Source of the DNA: Suttonella ornithocola
GTDB lineage: Bacteria > Pseudomonadota > Gammaproteobacteria > Cardiobacteriales > Cardiobacteriaceae
Direction: 5' to 3'
Assembly: GCF_001889065.1 (NCBI RefSeq)
Contig: NZ_LWHB01000085.1
Span: 1-11,667 of the forward strand
DNA length: 11,667 nt
Shown: positions 1 to 6,608 of the stretch, piece by piece
Position numbering within the stretch: position 1 is the stretch's first letter
How the letters are laid out: each line of letters begins with the position of its first letter
Program-made: the position numbers and the translations under genes
Notes under the pieces: generated by a model
The model's database searches: none
Told to the model about the DNA's origin: nothing
What the model saw: only the letters and a program-made list of their open reading frames with translations

Positions 1-574
1 GAGTAATATCCATTACTGCAATGGTTGAGAGAATAGCAGAACCATGAAGCATGAAAATAACCTCATTGGCATAAGCTGGCAAAGCTCGGCGCACAGCGCT
101 CGGGAAAGTAATACGAATAAAAATTTGCTTAGAAGACATTCCAAAAGCTTTTGCTGCTTCAATTTCACCTGCTGGAGTCGTTTCAATTGCGCCACGCACA
201 ATTTCAGAGGTATAAGCTGCGGTATTTAGCGCAAAAGTTAAAATTGCCCAAAAGGCTTTATCCTTAAGTAAAAAATCAATAAATTGTGGCAAGCTAGGAA
301 TCTCACTTAACCATAAACCCAGTGCAAAATAGATTAAATATAATTGGATAAGCATAGGCGTTCCGCGGAAAATATAGCTAAATATCAAGGCGGGGACACG
401 AAATATTAATGGTGCGCGAGAAGCCATTAACACCCCTAAACCTATCGCCATTATCAAACCAATAATCAAAGAAGTAGGTACAATCCAAAGCGTAGTTGCA
501 ATGCCGTGTAAAAAGTCATTGCCATAAGTGGAAATAAAACGAACGATATATTCCCATAAACTTTCTTCTTTCAC
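1..574 (-). CDS. hisM: Polar amino-acid ABC transporter permease, HisM-type (3' end beyond window)
   Basis: This is one of two inner-membrane subunits of a basic amino-acid importer. The minus-strand frame is open for 191 codons from a GTG start at 574-572 and leaves the window still open, so the last roughly 40-50 residues of a usual HisM/ArtM are missing. The start is supported by AAGGAG seven bases upstream and by a 4-base GTGA overlap with the stop of the preceding permease gene. Hydrophobic segments lie at about residues 22-50, 58-90, 108-125 and 166-190. The EAA loop, which contacts the ATPase, is at about residues 137-159: GEIEAAKAFGMSS, then IRITFP and RRALP. The fold and motif fix the family. 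The ligand follows from the binding protein in the same operon. The M name rests on operon position and similarity by eye, and an ArtM name would be nearly as good. Confidence 0.88.
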   Translation of the reverse strand, partial: MKEESLWEYIVRFISTYGNDFLHGIATTLWIVPTSLIIGLIMAIGLGVLMASRAPLIFRVPALIFSYIFRGTPMLIQLYLIYFALGLWLSEIPSLPQFIDFLLKDKAFWAILTFALNTAAYTSEIVRGAIETTPAGEIEAAKAFGMSSKQIFIRITFPSAVRRALPAYANEVIFMLHGSAILSTIAVMDIT

Positions 575-1311
575 GAACGCACTCCTTCAAAGCCTCTTGA
601 ATAGCGTTTTCTTAATGCAAAAACAACCATTAAAGAAATCGTTGTTAACATTAAATATCCCATTGCGCCAATCATGTACATGCCTAACCTAAGCGCAAAA
701 TCTGATTTAATCACAGGATTAGAAGTAGCTGCTTCTTTAACAACTTTCGTTAGATCATCTACTTGTACTAATGAAACTAATGCCGTAGTTTTCATCAAGA
801 CAAGCCAGTTATTTGAAATACCGGGAAGTGCATAACGCAACATTTGCGGTAAAGTAATTCGACGTAACATTTGAAAGCGAGATAAACCATAAGCTTGAGC
901 CGCTTCAATCTGTCCTTTAGGAATGGCTAAATACGCACCACGAAACGTTTCTGCCATATAAGCACCGAACATCACCCCGATCGTAATCGTGGCAATTGTA
1001 AAATTATTGAGCGATAAACTTCCCAAGCCTAATGCCTGTCCCCATTCAGTCTTACGAATAATGAGCAGCAGTTTTTGCAATCCATAAAAAAAGAGAAAAA
1101 GCTGTACTAAATCTGGAATTCCTCTCAAAATCGTTGTGTAAACTGTTGCAAAAATATTGAGCCAACGTTTATGTGAAAGTTTTGCGCCACAGACTAATAA
1201 GCCAATAATAAAAGCTAAAATCAGCCCGAGCAAGGAAAGCTCGAGCGTGACTTTTACGCCTTCTATTAAGCGATCTTGATAGCGCCATAAAATTGCATAT
1301 TTATCATCCAT
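571..1311 (-). CDS. hisQ: Polar amino-acid ABC transporter permease, HisQ-type
   Basis: This is the second membrane subunit of the importer and pairs with the HisM-type protein. I place the start at the ATG at 1311-1309, giving 246 residues and sharing one base with the stop of the binding-protein gene (TGATG), a usual arrangement for translational coupling. A TTG one codon upstream is possible but less likely. No clear Shine-Dalgarno sequence is visible, which also suggests coupling. Hydrophobic segments lie at about residues 22-42, 52-86, 104-125, 165-183 and 208-232. The EAA loop is clear at about residues 133-155 (GQIEAAQAYGLSR, then RRITLP and RYALPG). The basic tail (RKRYSRGF) fits the cytoplasmic end of HisQ-like proteins. 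It is slightly longer than the roughly 228 residues of enteric HisQ. Family assignment is firm; the Q label rests on order and general likeness. Confidence 0.9.
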   Translation of the reverse strand: MDDKYAILWRYQDRLIEGVKVTLELSLLGLILAFIIGLLVCGAKLSHKRWLNIFATVYTTILRGIPDLVQLFLFFYGLQKLLLIIRKTEWGQALGLGSLSLNNFTIATITIGVMFGAYMAETFRGAYLAIPKGQIEAAQAYGLSRFQMLRRITLPQMLRYALPGISNNWLVLMKTTALVSLVQVDDLTKVVKEAATSNPVIKSDFALRLGMYMIGAMGYLMLTTISLMVVFALRKRYSRGFEGVRS

Positions 1312-2081
1312 CAATCGTCAATACCATAAATATCGTAATTAAAGTATTTATCGTTAACTTTTTTATATTCGCCATTTTTACGAATCGCTTTGATAGCAGC
1401 ATTGAAAGCATCGCGCAATTCAGGATCACTTTTACGCACAGCAATAGCGATACCATCGCCTAAATATTGCTTATCTTTTACTTCATCACCCACAGCTTCA
1501 AAATCTTTACCGCTATCTCTATCAAGGAAACCGTCTTTCATCACAATCTTATCGGCAAGCAATACATCAACTACGCCTTTTTGCGCATCTAAATTGGCAT
1601 CATCTTGAGAAGTATAGCGGTCTATTTTGGCAATTTTTCCATATTTTTGTGTTGCGTAATCGTCCCAAATACTTGATGCTAATACGCCAATTGTTTTACC
1701 TTTTAAACCCTCATCAGAAATTTCTATATTGCTACCTTTTTTACGCACAAACAATCCCGGATTGCTATAGTAAGGTTCTGTGAAATCAACGACTTTCTGA
1801 CGCTCATCATTTGCATTCATTGAAGCAATCAAAGCATCAACTTGCTCATTATTTAATGCTGGAATTAAACCATCCCAATCAACCTGTTTAAACTCGCATT
1901 TACGTTTCATTTCTGCGCATAGCGCCTTTGCGATATCAATATCAAAGCCTACCATTTCACCGTTAGCATTCATCTCTGCAAATGGAGGGTAAGTCCCGTC
2001 AGTAGAAATAATCAGTGGTTTCTCAGCAAACGCTGGAAATGCGCAAGCTGTTAATAAAGCTGATAGTAATAATTTTTTCAT
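1311..2081 (-). CDS. hisJ: Periplasmic basic amino-acid binding protein (HisJ/ArgT/ArtJ family)
   Basis: This is the solute-binding subunit that delivers an amino acid to the HisQM-type permease. It has 256 residues. Residues 1-19 form a signal peptide (MKK, then LLLSALLTACAFPAFA) with a signal peptidase I site before Glu20. The type 1 hallmark GFDIDIAKAL is at 45-54. Cys55 and Cys62 match the disulfide pair known in HisJ. Asp28 in TDGTYPPF matches the HisJ aspartate that meets a basic side chain, and Arg94 matches the arginine that holds the carboxylate. The C-terminus KYFNYDIYG is close to the HisJ/ArgT ending. Together these support arginine, histidine, lysine or ornithine as ligand, without choosing among them. 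GAGGA lies five to six bases before the ATG. LTAC at 10-13 looks like a lipobox, but the cysteine is very early and the AFA/E site is better, so a soluble protein is more likely. Confidence 0.92.
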   Translation of the reverse strand: MKKLLLSALLTACAFPAFAEKPLIISTDGTYPPFAEMNANGEMVGFDIDIAKALCAEMKRKCEFKQVDWDGLIPALNNEQVDALIASMNANDERQKVVDFTEPYYSNPGLFVRKKGSNIEISDEGLKGKTIGVLASSIWDDYATQKYGKIAKIDRYTSQDDANLDAQKGVVDVLLADKIVMKDGFLDRDSGKDFEAVGDEVKDKQYLGDGIAIAVRKSDPELRDAFNAAIKAIRKNGEYKKVNDKYFNYDIYGIDD

Positions 2082-2091
2082 ATGTCCTCAC

Positions 2092-2868
2092 TTACCCTTT
2101 CAGGCTATTAGATAAAAATTGACGTACACGCTCAGAATCACTGTGATAAAACACCTTCTCTGGCGTCCCCTCTTCTTCAATTTGCCCTTGATGTAAAAAC
2201 ATCACGTGATTACTCACTTCACGAGCAAATCCCATTTCATGGGTAACTACAATCATGGTGCGTCCTTCGGCTGCTAAATCTTGCATAACATGCAATACAT
2301 CGCCCACTAATTCAGGATCTAAAGCAGAAGTTGGCTCATCAAATAATAGCGCATCTGGTTCCATCACAAGCGCGCGCGCAATCGCCACTCGTTGCTGCTG
2401 TCCACCCGAAAGTTGGGATGGATAATAATCTCGGCGCTCATAAAGACCTACTTTATGTAATAACGAAGAAGCTCTTTCAATGGCTTGAGATTTAGGAAGC
2501 TTTAAAACCTGAACGGGCGCTTCTATTAAATTTTGCATAACCGTCATATGCGACCACAAATTAAAACTTTGGAAAACCATCGTTAATTTTGCACGGACGC
2601 TTTGTATTTGACGATGAGAAACAGGCAATCGCTCGCCACGTTTTCCCGTTTTAATTTGAACATCTTCTCCTGCAACAATAATTTCTCCCGCGTCTGGCAT
2701 TTCGAGAAAATTTAAGCAACGCAAAAACGTACTTTTTCCAGAGCCAGAAGAACCCAAAATTGAAATAACATCTCCTTTATGAGCCGTTAGAGAAACGCCT
2801 TTTAAAACATCTTGGCTTCCAAAGGATTTGTGAATATTACGCGCTTCTAACGCGGCTGGTTCAGACAC
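2092..2868 (-). CDS. hisP: Amino-acid ABC transporter ATPase, HisP-type
   Basis: This is the cytoplasmic ATPase that powers the importer, 258 residues, first in its operon. All nucleotide-binding motifs are intact: Walker A GSSGSGKST at 39-47, Q-loop Gln100 in MVFQ, signature LSGGQQQ at 153-159, Walker B LLFDE at 174-178, D-loop SALD at 181-184 and switch His210. The stretches FNLWSHMTV, ALDPELVGDVL and HEMGFAREVSNHV read like enteric HisP rather than ArtP, although the gene order (ATPase, binding protein, Q, M) is that of artPIQM. The start is GTG at 2868-2866; the only upstream purine run is a weak GGG about six bases away. Ten bases separate its stop from the binding-protein start. The gene is divergent from dapE. 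Confidence 0.93.
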   Translation of the reverse strand: MSEPAALEARNIHKSFGSQDVLKGVSLTAHKGDVISILGSSGSGKSTFLRCLNFLEMPDAGEIIVAGEDVQIKTGKRGERLPVSHRQIQSVRAKLTMVFQSFNLWSHMTVMQNLIEAPVQVLKLPKSQAIERASSLLHKVGLYERRDYYPSQLSGGQQQRVAIARALVMEPDALLFDEPTSALDPELVGDVLHVMQDLAAEGRTMIVVTHEMGFAREVSNHVMFLHQGQIEEEGTPEKVFYHSDSERVRQFLSNSLKG

Positions 2869-2901
2869 AATTTACCCATATAAAAAATAAAACAATCATT
2901 G

Positions 2902-2913
2902 TATAGTCAAATC
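2902..2913. repeat. Solo copy of the mobile-element terminal sequence TATAGTCAAATC
   Basis: The sequence is identical over 12 bases to the left end of the IS630-type element (11231-11242) and, in reverse complement, to the right end of the MITE-like element (4819-4830). No partner in inverted orientation is visible before dapE, so this is either a decayed element end or a short coincidental match. Beyond the 12 bases the three copies diverge. Confidence 0.55.
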
Positions 2914-3005
2914 CATTAAAACTAAACCTATTCAATCGACACCTCTCTTTTAATTTATTTTTATTGGAAAATCTTAACTCTCTCTAATTTAAATACCGCT
3001 TTCGT

Positions 3006-3011
3006 TATAAT
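3006..3011 (+). promoter_or_regulatory. Probable -10 box of dapE
   Basis: A perfect TATAAT lies 31 bases before the chosen dapE ATG, which would give a leader of about 25 bases. There is no good -35 hexamer at 16-18 bases (the 17-base position reads TCTAAT), so the promoter may be weak or helped by an activator. If it is used, the TTG at 3013 lies upstream of the transcript start and cannot be the initiation codon. Confidence 0.5.
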
Positions 3012-3042
3012 ATTGCTTGATACGACAAAAGAATTTATCTCT

Positions 3043-4200
3043 ATGGAAAATGCTACTTTCAACCTTCTCAAAACATTGCTTACTCACGCCTCTGTTTCGC
3101 CAAATGATGCTGGCTGTATGGAAGAGATTTGTCATCTTTTTTCTGATACCAATGCAAATATCAGATATCTTGATAAAAATCAGACTAAGAATTTATTGAT
3201 TAGTCACGGTAGTGCTTCGCCCCATATTGTTTTTGTGGGACATACGGATGTTGTGCCAGCTGGAGATGAAAGCGACTGGCAATCTCCCCCTTTTACACCA
3301 ACCATTCGAGACGGTAAGCTTTATGCTCGTGGGGCTGCTGATATGAAAAGTGGTGTTGCAGCGATGACCATTGCCATGCGCAGGCTCATCCTTGAGTATC
3401 CGAATCATATTGGAACACTATCACTATTGCTAACCTCAGATGAAGAAGCAGATGCTTCTGATGGTATTCAAGCGGTTTTACCACAATTAACCAATGAAAA
3501 TATTCATTTTGATTATGCTATTGTTGGAGAACCAACAGCGAATCATCAACTAGGCGATACTGCGCGCAATGGCAGACGAGGTTCTCTCAATCTCAAACTG
3601 ACTGTACAAGGAAGGCAAGGACATGTCGCCTATCCTGAACAAATTAAAAACCCTATCCATGGATTAGGGGAAATTATCGCAGCAATATCCGCTATTCAAT
3701 GGGATACTGGCAATCAATTTTTCCCGCCAACCAGTTGTCAATTCTCCAATATCAGTGGCGGAACAGGTGCTGAAAATGTAATACCAGAGCGTGTACAAGC
3801 CATGGTTAATTGGCGTTATAACACTGAGCAAACAGAAAACGAGATTAAAACGCGTATCGAAACACTTGTTCAAACCATTTGTGAACAACGAGATTTACAT
3901 CCAACATTTCAATGGCGTCTTTCTGGCGAACCTTTTGCCACAGAAAATAAAATACTCATGCAAGCACTTGCTAGTGCTAGCGAAAAACATACGCATCAAA
4001 AACTTATATTCAATACGGCTGGTGGTACTTCTGATGCACGATTTATGGCGAAATATGGTGCCGACACTGTCGAGTACGGCGTATGCAATGCTAGTATTCA
4101 TAAAATAGATGAACACGTTGAAGTCGCAGATTTAGCGCCACTTACCGCTGTTTATCGCGATACCATCATCAATCTTTGGCAAAATCATGTTAATCATTAA
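3043..4200 (+). CDS. dapE: Succinyl-diaminopimelate desuccinylase
   Basis: DapE hydrolyses N-succinyl-L,L-diaminopimelate to L,L-diaminopimelate and succinate in the cytoplasm, feeding lysine and peptidoglycan synthesis. I choose the ATG at 3043 (385 residues) over a TTG at 3013: the N-terminus then matches the family, which is about 375-385 long, and the likely -10 box lies before it. The Shine-Dalgarno sequence is weak. The M20 di-zinc site is complete and at nearly the same numbers as in characterised DapE: His67 and Asp69 in GHTDVVP, Asp100 in AADMKSG, catalytic Glu134 with Glu135 in SDEEADA, Glu163 in GEPTAN, and His353 in ASIHKIDEH. The dimerisation domain lies in the middle, and NTAGGTSDARF is the usual C-terminal substrate loop. 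The last 14 bases overlap the glpM start, implying one transcript. Confidence 0.96.
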   Translation: MENATFNLLKTLLTHASVSPNDAGCMEEICHLFSDTNANIRYLDKNQTKNLLISHGSASPHIVFVGHTDVVPAGDESDWQSPPFTPTIRDGKLYARGAADMKSGVAAMTIAMRRLILEYPNHIGTLSLLLTSDEEADASDGIQAVLPQLTNENIHFDYAIVGEPTANHQLGDTARNGRRGSLNLKLTVQGRQGHVAYPEQIKNPIHGLGEIIAAISAIQWDTGNQFFPPTSCQFSNISGGTGAENVIPERVQAMVNWRYNTEQTENEIKTRIETLVQTICEQRDLHPTFQWRLSGEPFATENKILMQALASASEKHTHQKLIFNTAGGTSDARFMAKYGADTVEYGVCNASIHKIDEHVEVADLAPLTAVYRDTIINLWQNHVNH

Positions 4201-4516
4201 AGCTTTTATTGGCGCACTTGCTGTTATTCTGATTCAAATATTTGCACAAAGCAGATATTACTATTTAGCGGCACTCGTGCCGCTCTTTCCTACCTTTGCA
4301 TTGATTAGTCATGTAATTTTAGGCACCATGCGAACACCTGCCGAATTCAAAGCAGCGCTACTTTTCTCAAGCTTTTCTTTAATCCCTTATCTAGGCTACA
4401 TTTTGGCAGTATATTTTAGTATTGATCGTTTTTCTCTATGGATAAGTTTGCTTATCGGATTGATTGTTTGGGTTATTTTATCCGCAGTACTGATATATTT
4501 ATGGCAGCTTTGGTAA
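4187..4516 (+). CDS. glpM: GlpM family inner-membrane protein
   Basis: This small, very hydrophobic protein has 109 residues and about four membrane helices (roughly 3-20, 24-47, 55-78 and 84-107). The conserved-looking stretch running from IQIFAQSR through LVPLFPTFALISH to TPAEFK and SLIPYLGY matches my memory of the GlpM family, which is of this length. In Pseudomonas aeruginosa GlpM has been linked to alginate production, but its molecular role is not known. The ATG lies inside the end of dapE (14-base overlap, different frame) with no strong ribosome site, so translation is probably coupled to dapE. The stop codon is the first three bases of an 18-base palindrome. Confidence 0.8.
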   Translation: MLIIKAFIGALAVILIQIFAQSRYYYLAALVPLFPTFALISHVILGTMRTPAEFKAALLFSSFSLIPYLGYILAVYFSIDRFSLWISLLIGLIVWVILSAVLIYLWQLW

Positions 4517-4531
4517 TAAAAGCTTTTATTA
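4514..4531. terminator. Perfect 18-bp AT-rich palindrome at the glpM stop
   Basis: TAATAAAAGCTTTTATTA is perfectly self-complementary and begins with the glpM stop codon. The T tract in its right arm could help end transcription, but the stem is AT-rich and has no loop of its own, so this is a weak candidate terminator or simply a palindromic site. Confidence 0.35.
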
Positions 4532-4618
4532 CTATTTATACATTTTTATAAAAATTATTCTTTTCAGCCTGTTATCAACTATTTTTCTCGCAAATAGCTC
4601 ATCTATTTTTCTAAAAAT

Positions 4619-4642
4619 TAACCAAAGATGAATTTTTGGTTA
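4619..4642 (+). other. Hairpin with 8-bp stem upstream of nhaC
   Basis: TAACCAAA at 4619-4626 pairs with TTTGGTTA at 4635-4642 around an 8-base loop. No U run follows, so it does not look like a terminator. It could be a binding site or part of an RNA leader. Confidence 0.4.
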
Positions 4643-4734
4643 GGTCTGTATGTTAACCTTACTAGGCTTTCATAAGCATATTTCATTTCTAAAAATCTAT
4701 TTTTGAATGCATTTTATCAAAATAACTTCTCTGT

Positions 4735-4830
4735 TATAGTGCGATCAGCTAAAAAACAAAACATCCTATAGCCCTTATCTAGCCATTCTGGCGGTAGATA
4801 ACGTTCTGTTTTTTAGCTGATTTGACTATA
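4735..4830. mobile_element. MITE-like 96-bp element with about 30-bp terminal inverted repeats
   Basis: The left arm (4735-4764) and the reverse complement of the right arm (4801-4830) agree at 25 of 30 positions, including ATCAGCTAAAAAACA without a break. Both ends read TATAGT inward, so a TA target duplication at 4735-4736 and 4829-4830 is consistent with IS630/Tc1-type insertion. Between the arms, TATCTA and GCC (4776-4784) pair with GGC and TAGATA (4790-4800) apart from a GG bulge, so nearly the whole element can fold into one long hairpin. It has no coding capacity. In form it recalls the Correia repeats of Neisseria, which also begin TATAG and target TA. Its right end lies 81 bases before the nhaC start and may affect that gene. 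Confidence 0.75.
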
Positions 4831-4911
4831 ACGATTGAATAAACAAGAAAGTACTTTGATAAAACGCATTTTCAAATCATGACTTATTTGATAAATAAAC
4901 AAGCAGGTTAT

Positions 4912-6501
4912 ATGAGCAAACAATCTTTTGTTGATCAATCAGACTTAGAGGAAGAACTCTCTCTTGGGCAGACTCACCCTAAAGAGCAACTTCCACCGCT
5001 TTGGCTAGCGATGACGCCTATTGTGCTCACACTCGCCGTTCTCGCCATCCAATTATTTTATTTCGATAATTTTGCGCCTCACGTACCACTCGCATGTGGA
5101 ATAGCATTTACAGGCTTAATGGGACTCTATATTGGAATCCCTTGGCATAAAACACGGAAAGGCGCTTTCCATGTTATTCATGTCTCTATGCCCTCTCTTT
5201 CCGTTTTGATTGTGGTAGGAATGATTATTGGGGTATGGATTGCTTCTGGGACGGTACCCGCACTGATTTATTATGGACTAAATCTGATTCACCCTAAATT
5301 TTTTCTAGCGGCGGCAATGCTCGTCTGTGCGATCATTTCCGTTTCTTTAGGAACCAGTTGGGGAACCGTTGGTACCGTAGGTTTAGCACTAATGGGTATC
5401 GGTCATGGTTTTGGTATTCCAATGTATTGGACAGCTGGTGCTGTGGTTTCAGGGGCATTCTTTGGAGATAAAATCTCACCTTTATCAGATACCACCAACT
5501 TAGCCCCCGCCGTAACTAGAACAACTGTGTTTGCGCATATTAAAAACATGCTGCCAACCACTATTCCATCTATGCTAATCGCGCTTGCTATCTACTTAAT
5601 CATGGGCGCACGCCTTGTTCATGAAGGCGATGTATCTCTTCAATCTATTGAAGCCATATCTAATGCATTAAATGAGCATTTCAATATCTCTGTTATCACT
5701 TTACTACCGCCTATCGTTGTACTTGTGCTTGCATTACTCAAGCAACCACCTTTACCTGCACTTTTCTTAGGTGTAGTAGTTGGCGCTATTGTTGGCTTAT
5801 TCACGCAAGATGGCGAAACCATTAAAGCCATGTTTGTTTATGCCCAAGATGGTTATTCCATTCAAACAGGCGTCGCTGATATTGATACCTTGCTCAATAA
5901 AGGCGGAATACAGTCAATGATGTGGACGATCTCTCTAATGCTACTTGCACTAGGATTTGGTGGCGCGCTAGAGCGCACTGGCTGCTTAGAAGCCATGATT
6001 AACGTGATTATCAGCAAAATTAAAAGCTTTGGTGCGGTTCAAGCCTCTGCCATTAGCACGGCTTTTCTCACCAACGTTATTGCTGGAGACCCTTACATTT
6101 CTATCGCCTTACCGGGAAGAATGTATGCCCCTCTCTATCGCGGCATTGGCTATTCCACGCTTAATTTATCTCGCGGTTTAGAAGAAGGCGGTACTTTGCT
6201 AAGTCCACTTATTCCTTGGAATGCAGGTGGTGCCTTCTGTATTACCGCTTTAGGGCTTGGTATTATTGATGGAACAAATATGGAAAATTTACTCTATATT
6301 CCATTGGCCTTTGCTTGTTGGTTAGCGCCTGTTTTAGGAATCATTTACGGCTTTAGTGGCTGGTTCTCTCCCAAAGCAACAGATGCAGAACGAAAAGACT
6401 GGATTGCTCAAGATGAAGATATTAAAGACATGGGCGATCATGATTTAGCCGATGAAAAAATGGCAGAAATTGCGCAACAACAAGACCAACCTTCTTCCTA
6501 A
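4912..6501 (+). CDS. nhaC: Na+/H+ antiporter, NhaC family
   Basis: NhaC-type carriers exchange internal Na+ for external H+ across the inner membrane, for salt and pH homeostasis; some relatives exchange malate/lactate instead. I start at the ATG at 4912 (529 residues) because AAGCAGG precedes it by four bases, while the ATG at 4879, 11 codons upstream, has no ribosome site. A charged N-terminus (residues 1-28) is followed by about 11-12 hydrophobic segments. Family hallmarks are GTSWGTVGTVG at 147-157, GDKISPLSDTTNLA at 185-198, with conserved polar residues in the transport path, and EEGGTLLSPLIPWNAGG at 424-440. The C-terminal tail from about 490 is acidic and hydrophilic. The gene stands alone, with a strong terminator after it. 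Ion specificity cannot be fixed from sequence. Confidence 0.92.
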   Translation: MSKQSFVDQSDLEEELSLGQTHPKEQLPPLWLAMTPIVLTLAVLAIQLFYFDNFAPHVPLACGIAFTGLMGLYIGIPWHKTRKGAFHVIHVSMPSLSVLIVVGMIIGVWIASGTVPALIYYGLNLIHPKFFLAAAMLVCAIISVSLGTSWGTVGTVGLALMGIGHGFGIPMYWTAGAVVSGAFFGDKISPLSDTTNLAPAVTRTTVFAHIKNMLPTTIPSMLIALAIYLIMGARLVHEGDVSLQSIEAISNALNEHFNISVITLLPPIVVLVLALLKQPPLPALFLGVVVGAIVGLFTQDGETIKAMFVYAQDGYSIQTGVADIDTLLNKGGIQSMMWTISLMLLALGFGGALERTGCLEAMINVIISKIKSFGAVQASAISTAFLTNVIAGDPYISIALPGRMYAPLYRGIGYSTLNLSRGLEEGGTLLSPLIPWNAGGAFCITALGLGIIDGTNMENLLYIPLAFACWLAPVLGIIYGFSGWFSPKATDAERKDWIAQDEDIKDMGDHDLADEKMAEIAQQQDQPSS

Positions 6502-6534
6502 CGTTAGATAAGAAAACGTGTTAACTCTAAAAAT

Positions 6535-6567
6535 AAAGTCCGCTACATAGTGTGAGCGGACTTTTCT
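6535..6567 (+). terminator. Intrinsic terminator after nhaC
   Basis: GTCCGCT at 6538-6544 pairs perfectly with AGCGGAC at 6555-6561. ACA and TGT can extend the stem inward, and a run of T follows at 6562-6565. Matching A bases before the stem give it some capacity on the other strand as well. It separates nhaC from glnE. Confidence 0.85.
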
Positions 6568-6608
6568 ACATTACAATAAGCAATACTAAAAACTCATAAG
6601 GAAAATCA

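Larger units (their letters stand above)
2869..3042. promoter_or_regulatory. Divergent intergenic region between hisP and dapE
   Basis: This 174-base AT-rich region must hold the start signals of both the minus-strand transporter operon and plus-strand dapE. An 11-base palindrome, ACAAT-C-ATTGT, lies at 2892-2902 and directly abuts the 12-base sequence at 2902-2913 that matches the ends of the mobile elements elsewhere in the window. No convincing -10/-35 pair for hisP could be read. The dapE -10 is listed separately. Confidence 0.5.
4517..4911. other. 395-base gene-free region between glpM and nhaC
   Basis: No credible coding frame is seen. From left to right it holds: the palindrome at the glpM stop; two direct copies of CTATTTTTCT (about 4579-4588 and 4603-4612) flanking an AAATAG that can pair with the CTATTT of either copy; a hairpin at 4619-4642; the MITE-like element at 4735-4830; and small palindromes close to nhaC (AAAGTACTTT at 4848-4857; TCAAAT and ATTTGA arms at 4872-4891). 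No confident sigma-70 promoter for nhaC was found. TATAGT at the MITE left end resembles a -10 box but has no -35 at a good distance. Confidence 0.6.

Noticed and set aside
1390..1608. Plus-strand open frame of 72 codons inside the binding-protein gene
   Set aside because: It lies wholly antisense to a well-supported gene, has no ribosome site and no recognisable content.
2043..2054. Lipobox-like LTAC in the binding-protein signal peptide
   Set aside because: The cysteine is at residue 13, too early for a normal lipoprotein signal, and a better signal peptidase I site lies at 19/20.
3791..4108. 105-codon frame inside dapE
   Set aside because: It is a frame-shifted shadow of the conserved DapE coding sequence.
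4199..4530. 12-base direct repeat AAAGCTTTTATT at 4199-4210 and 4519-4530 flanking glpM
   Set aside because: The first copy straddles the dapE stop and glpM codons, and the second is part of a palindrome; the sequence is AT-rich and there is no other sign of an inserted cassette.
4879..4911. Upstream ATG extending NhaC by 11 residues
   Set aside because: No ribosome site precedes it, and the ATG at 4912 has AAGCAGG; the extra residues look like leader sequence.
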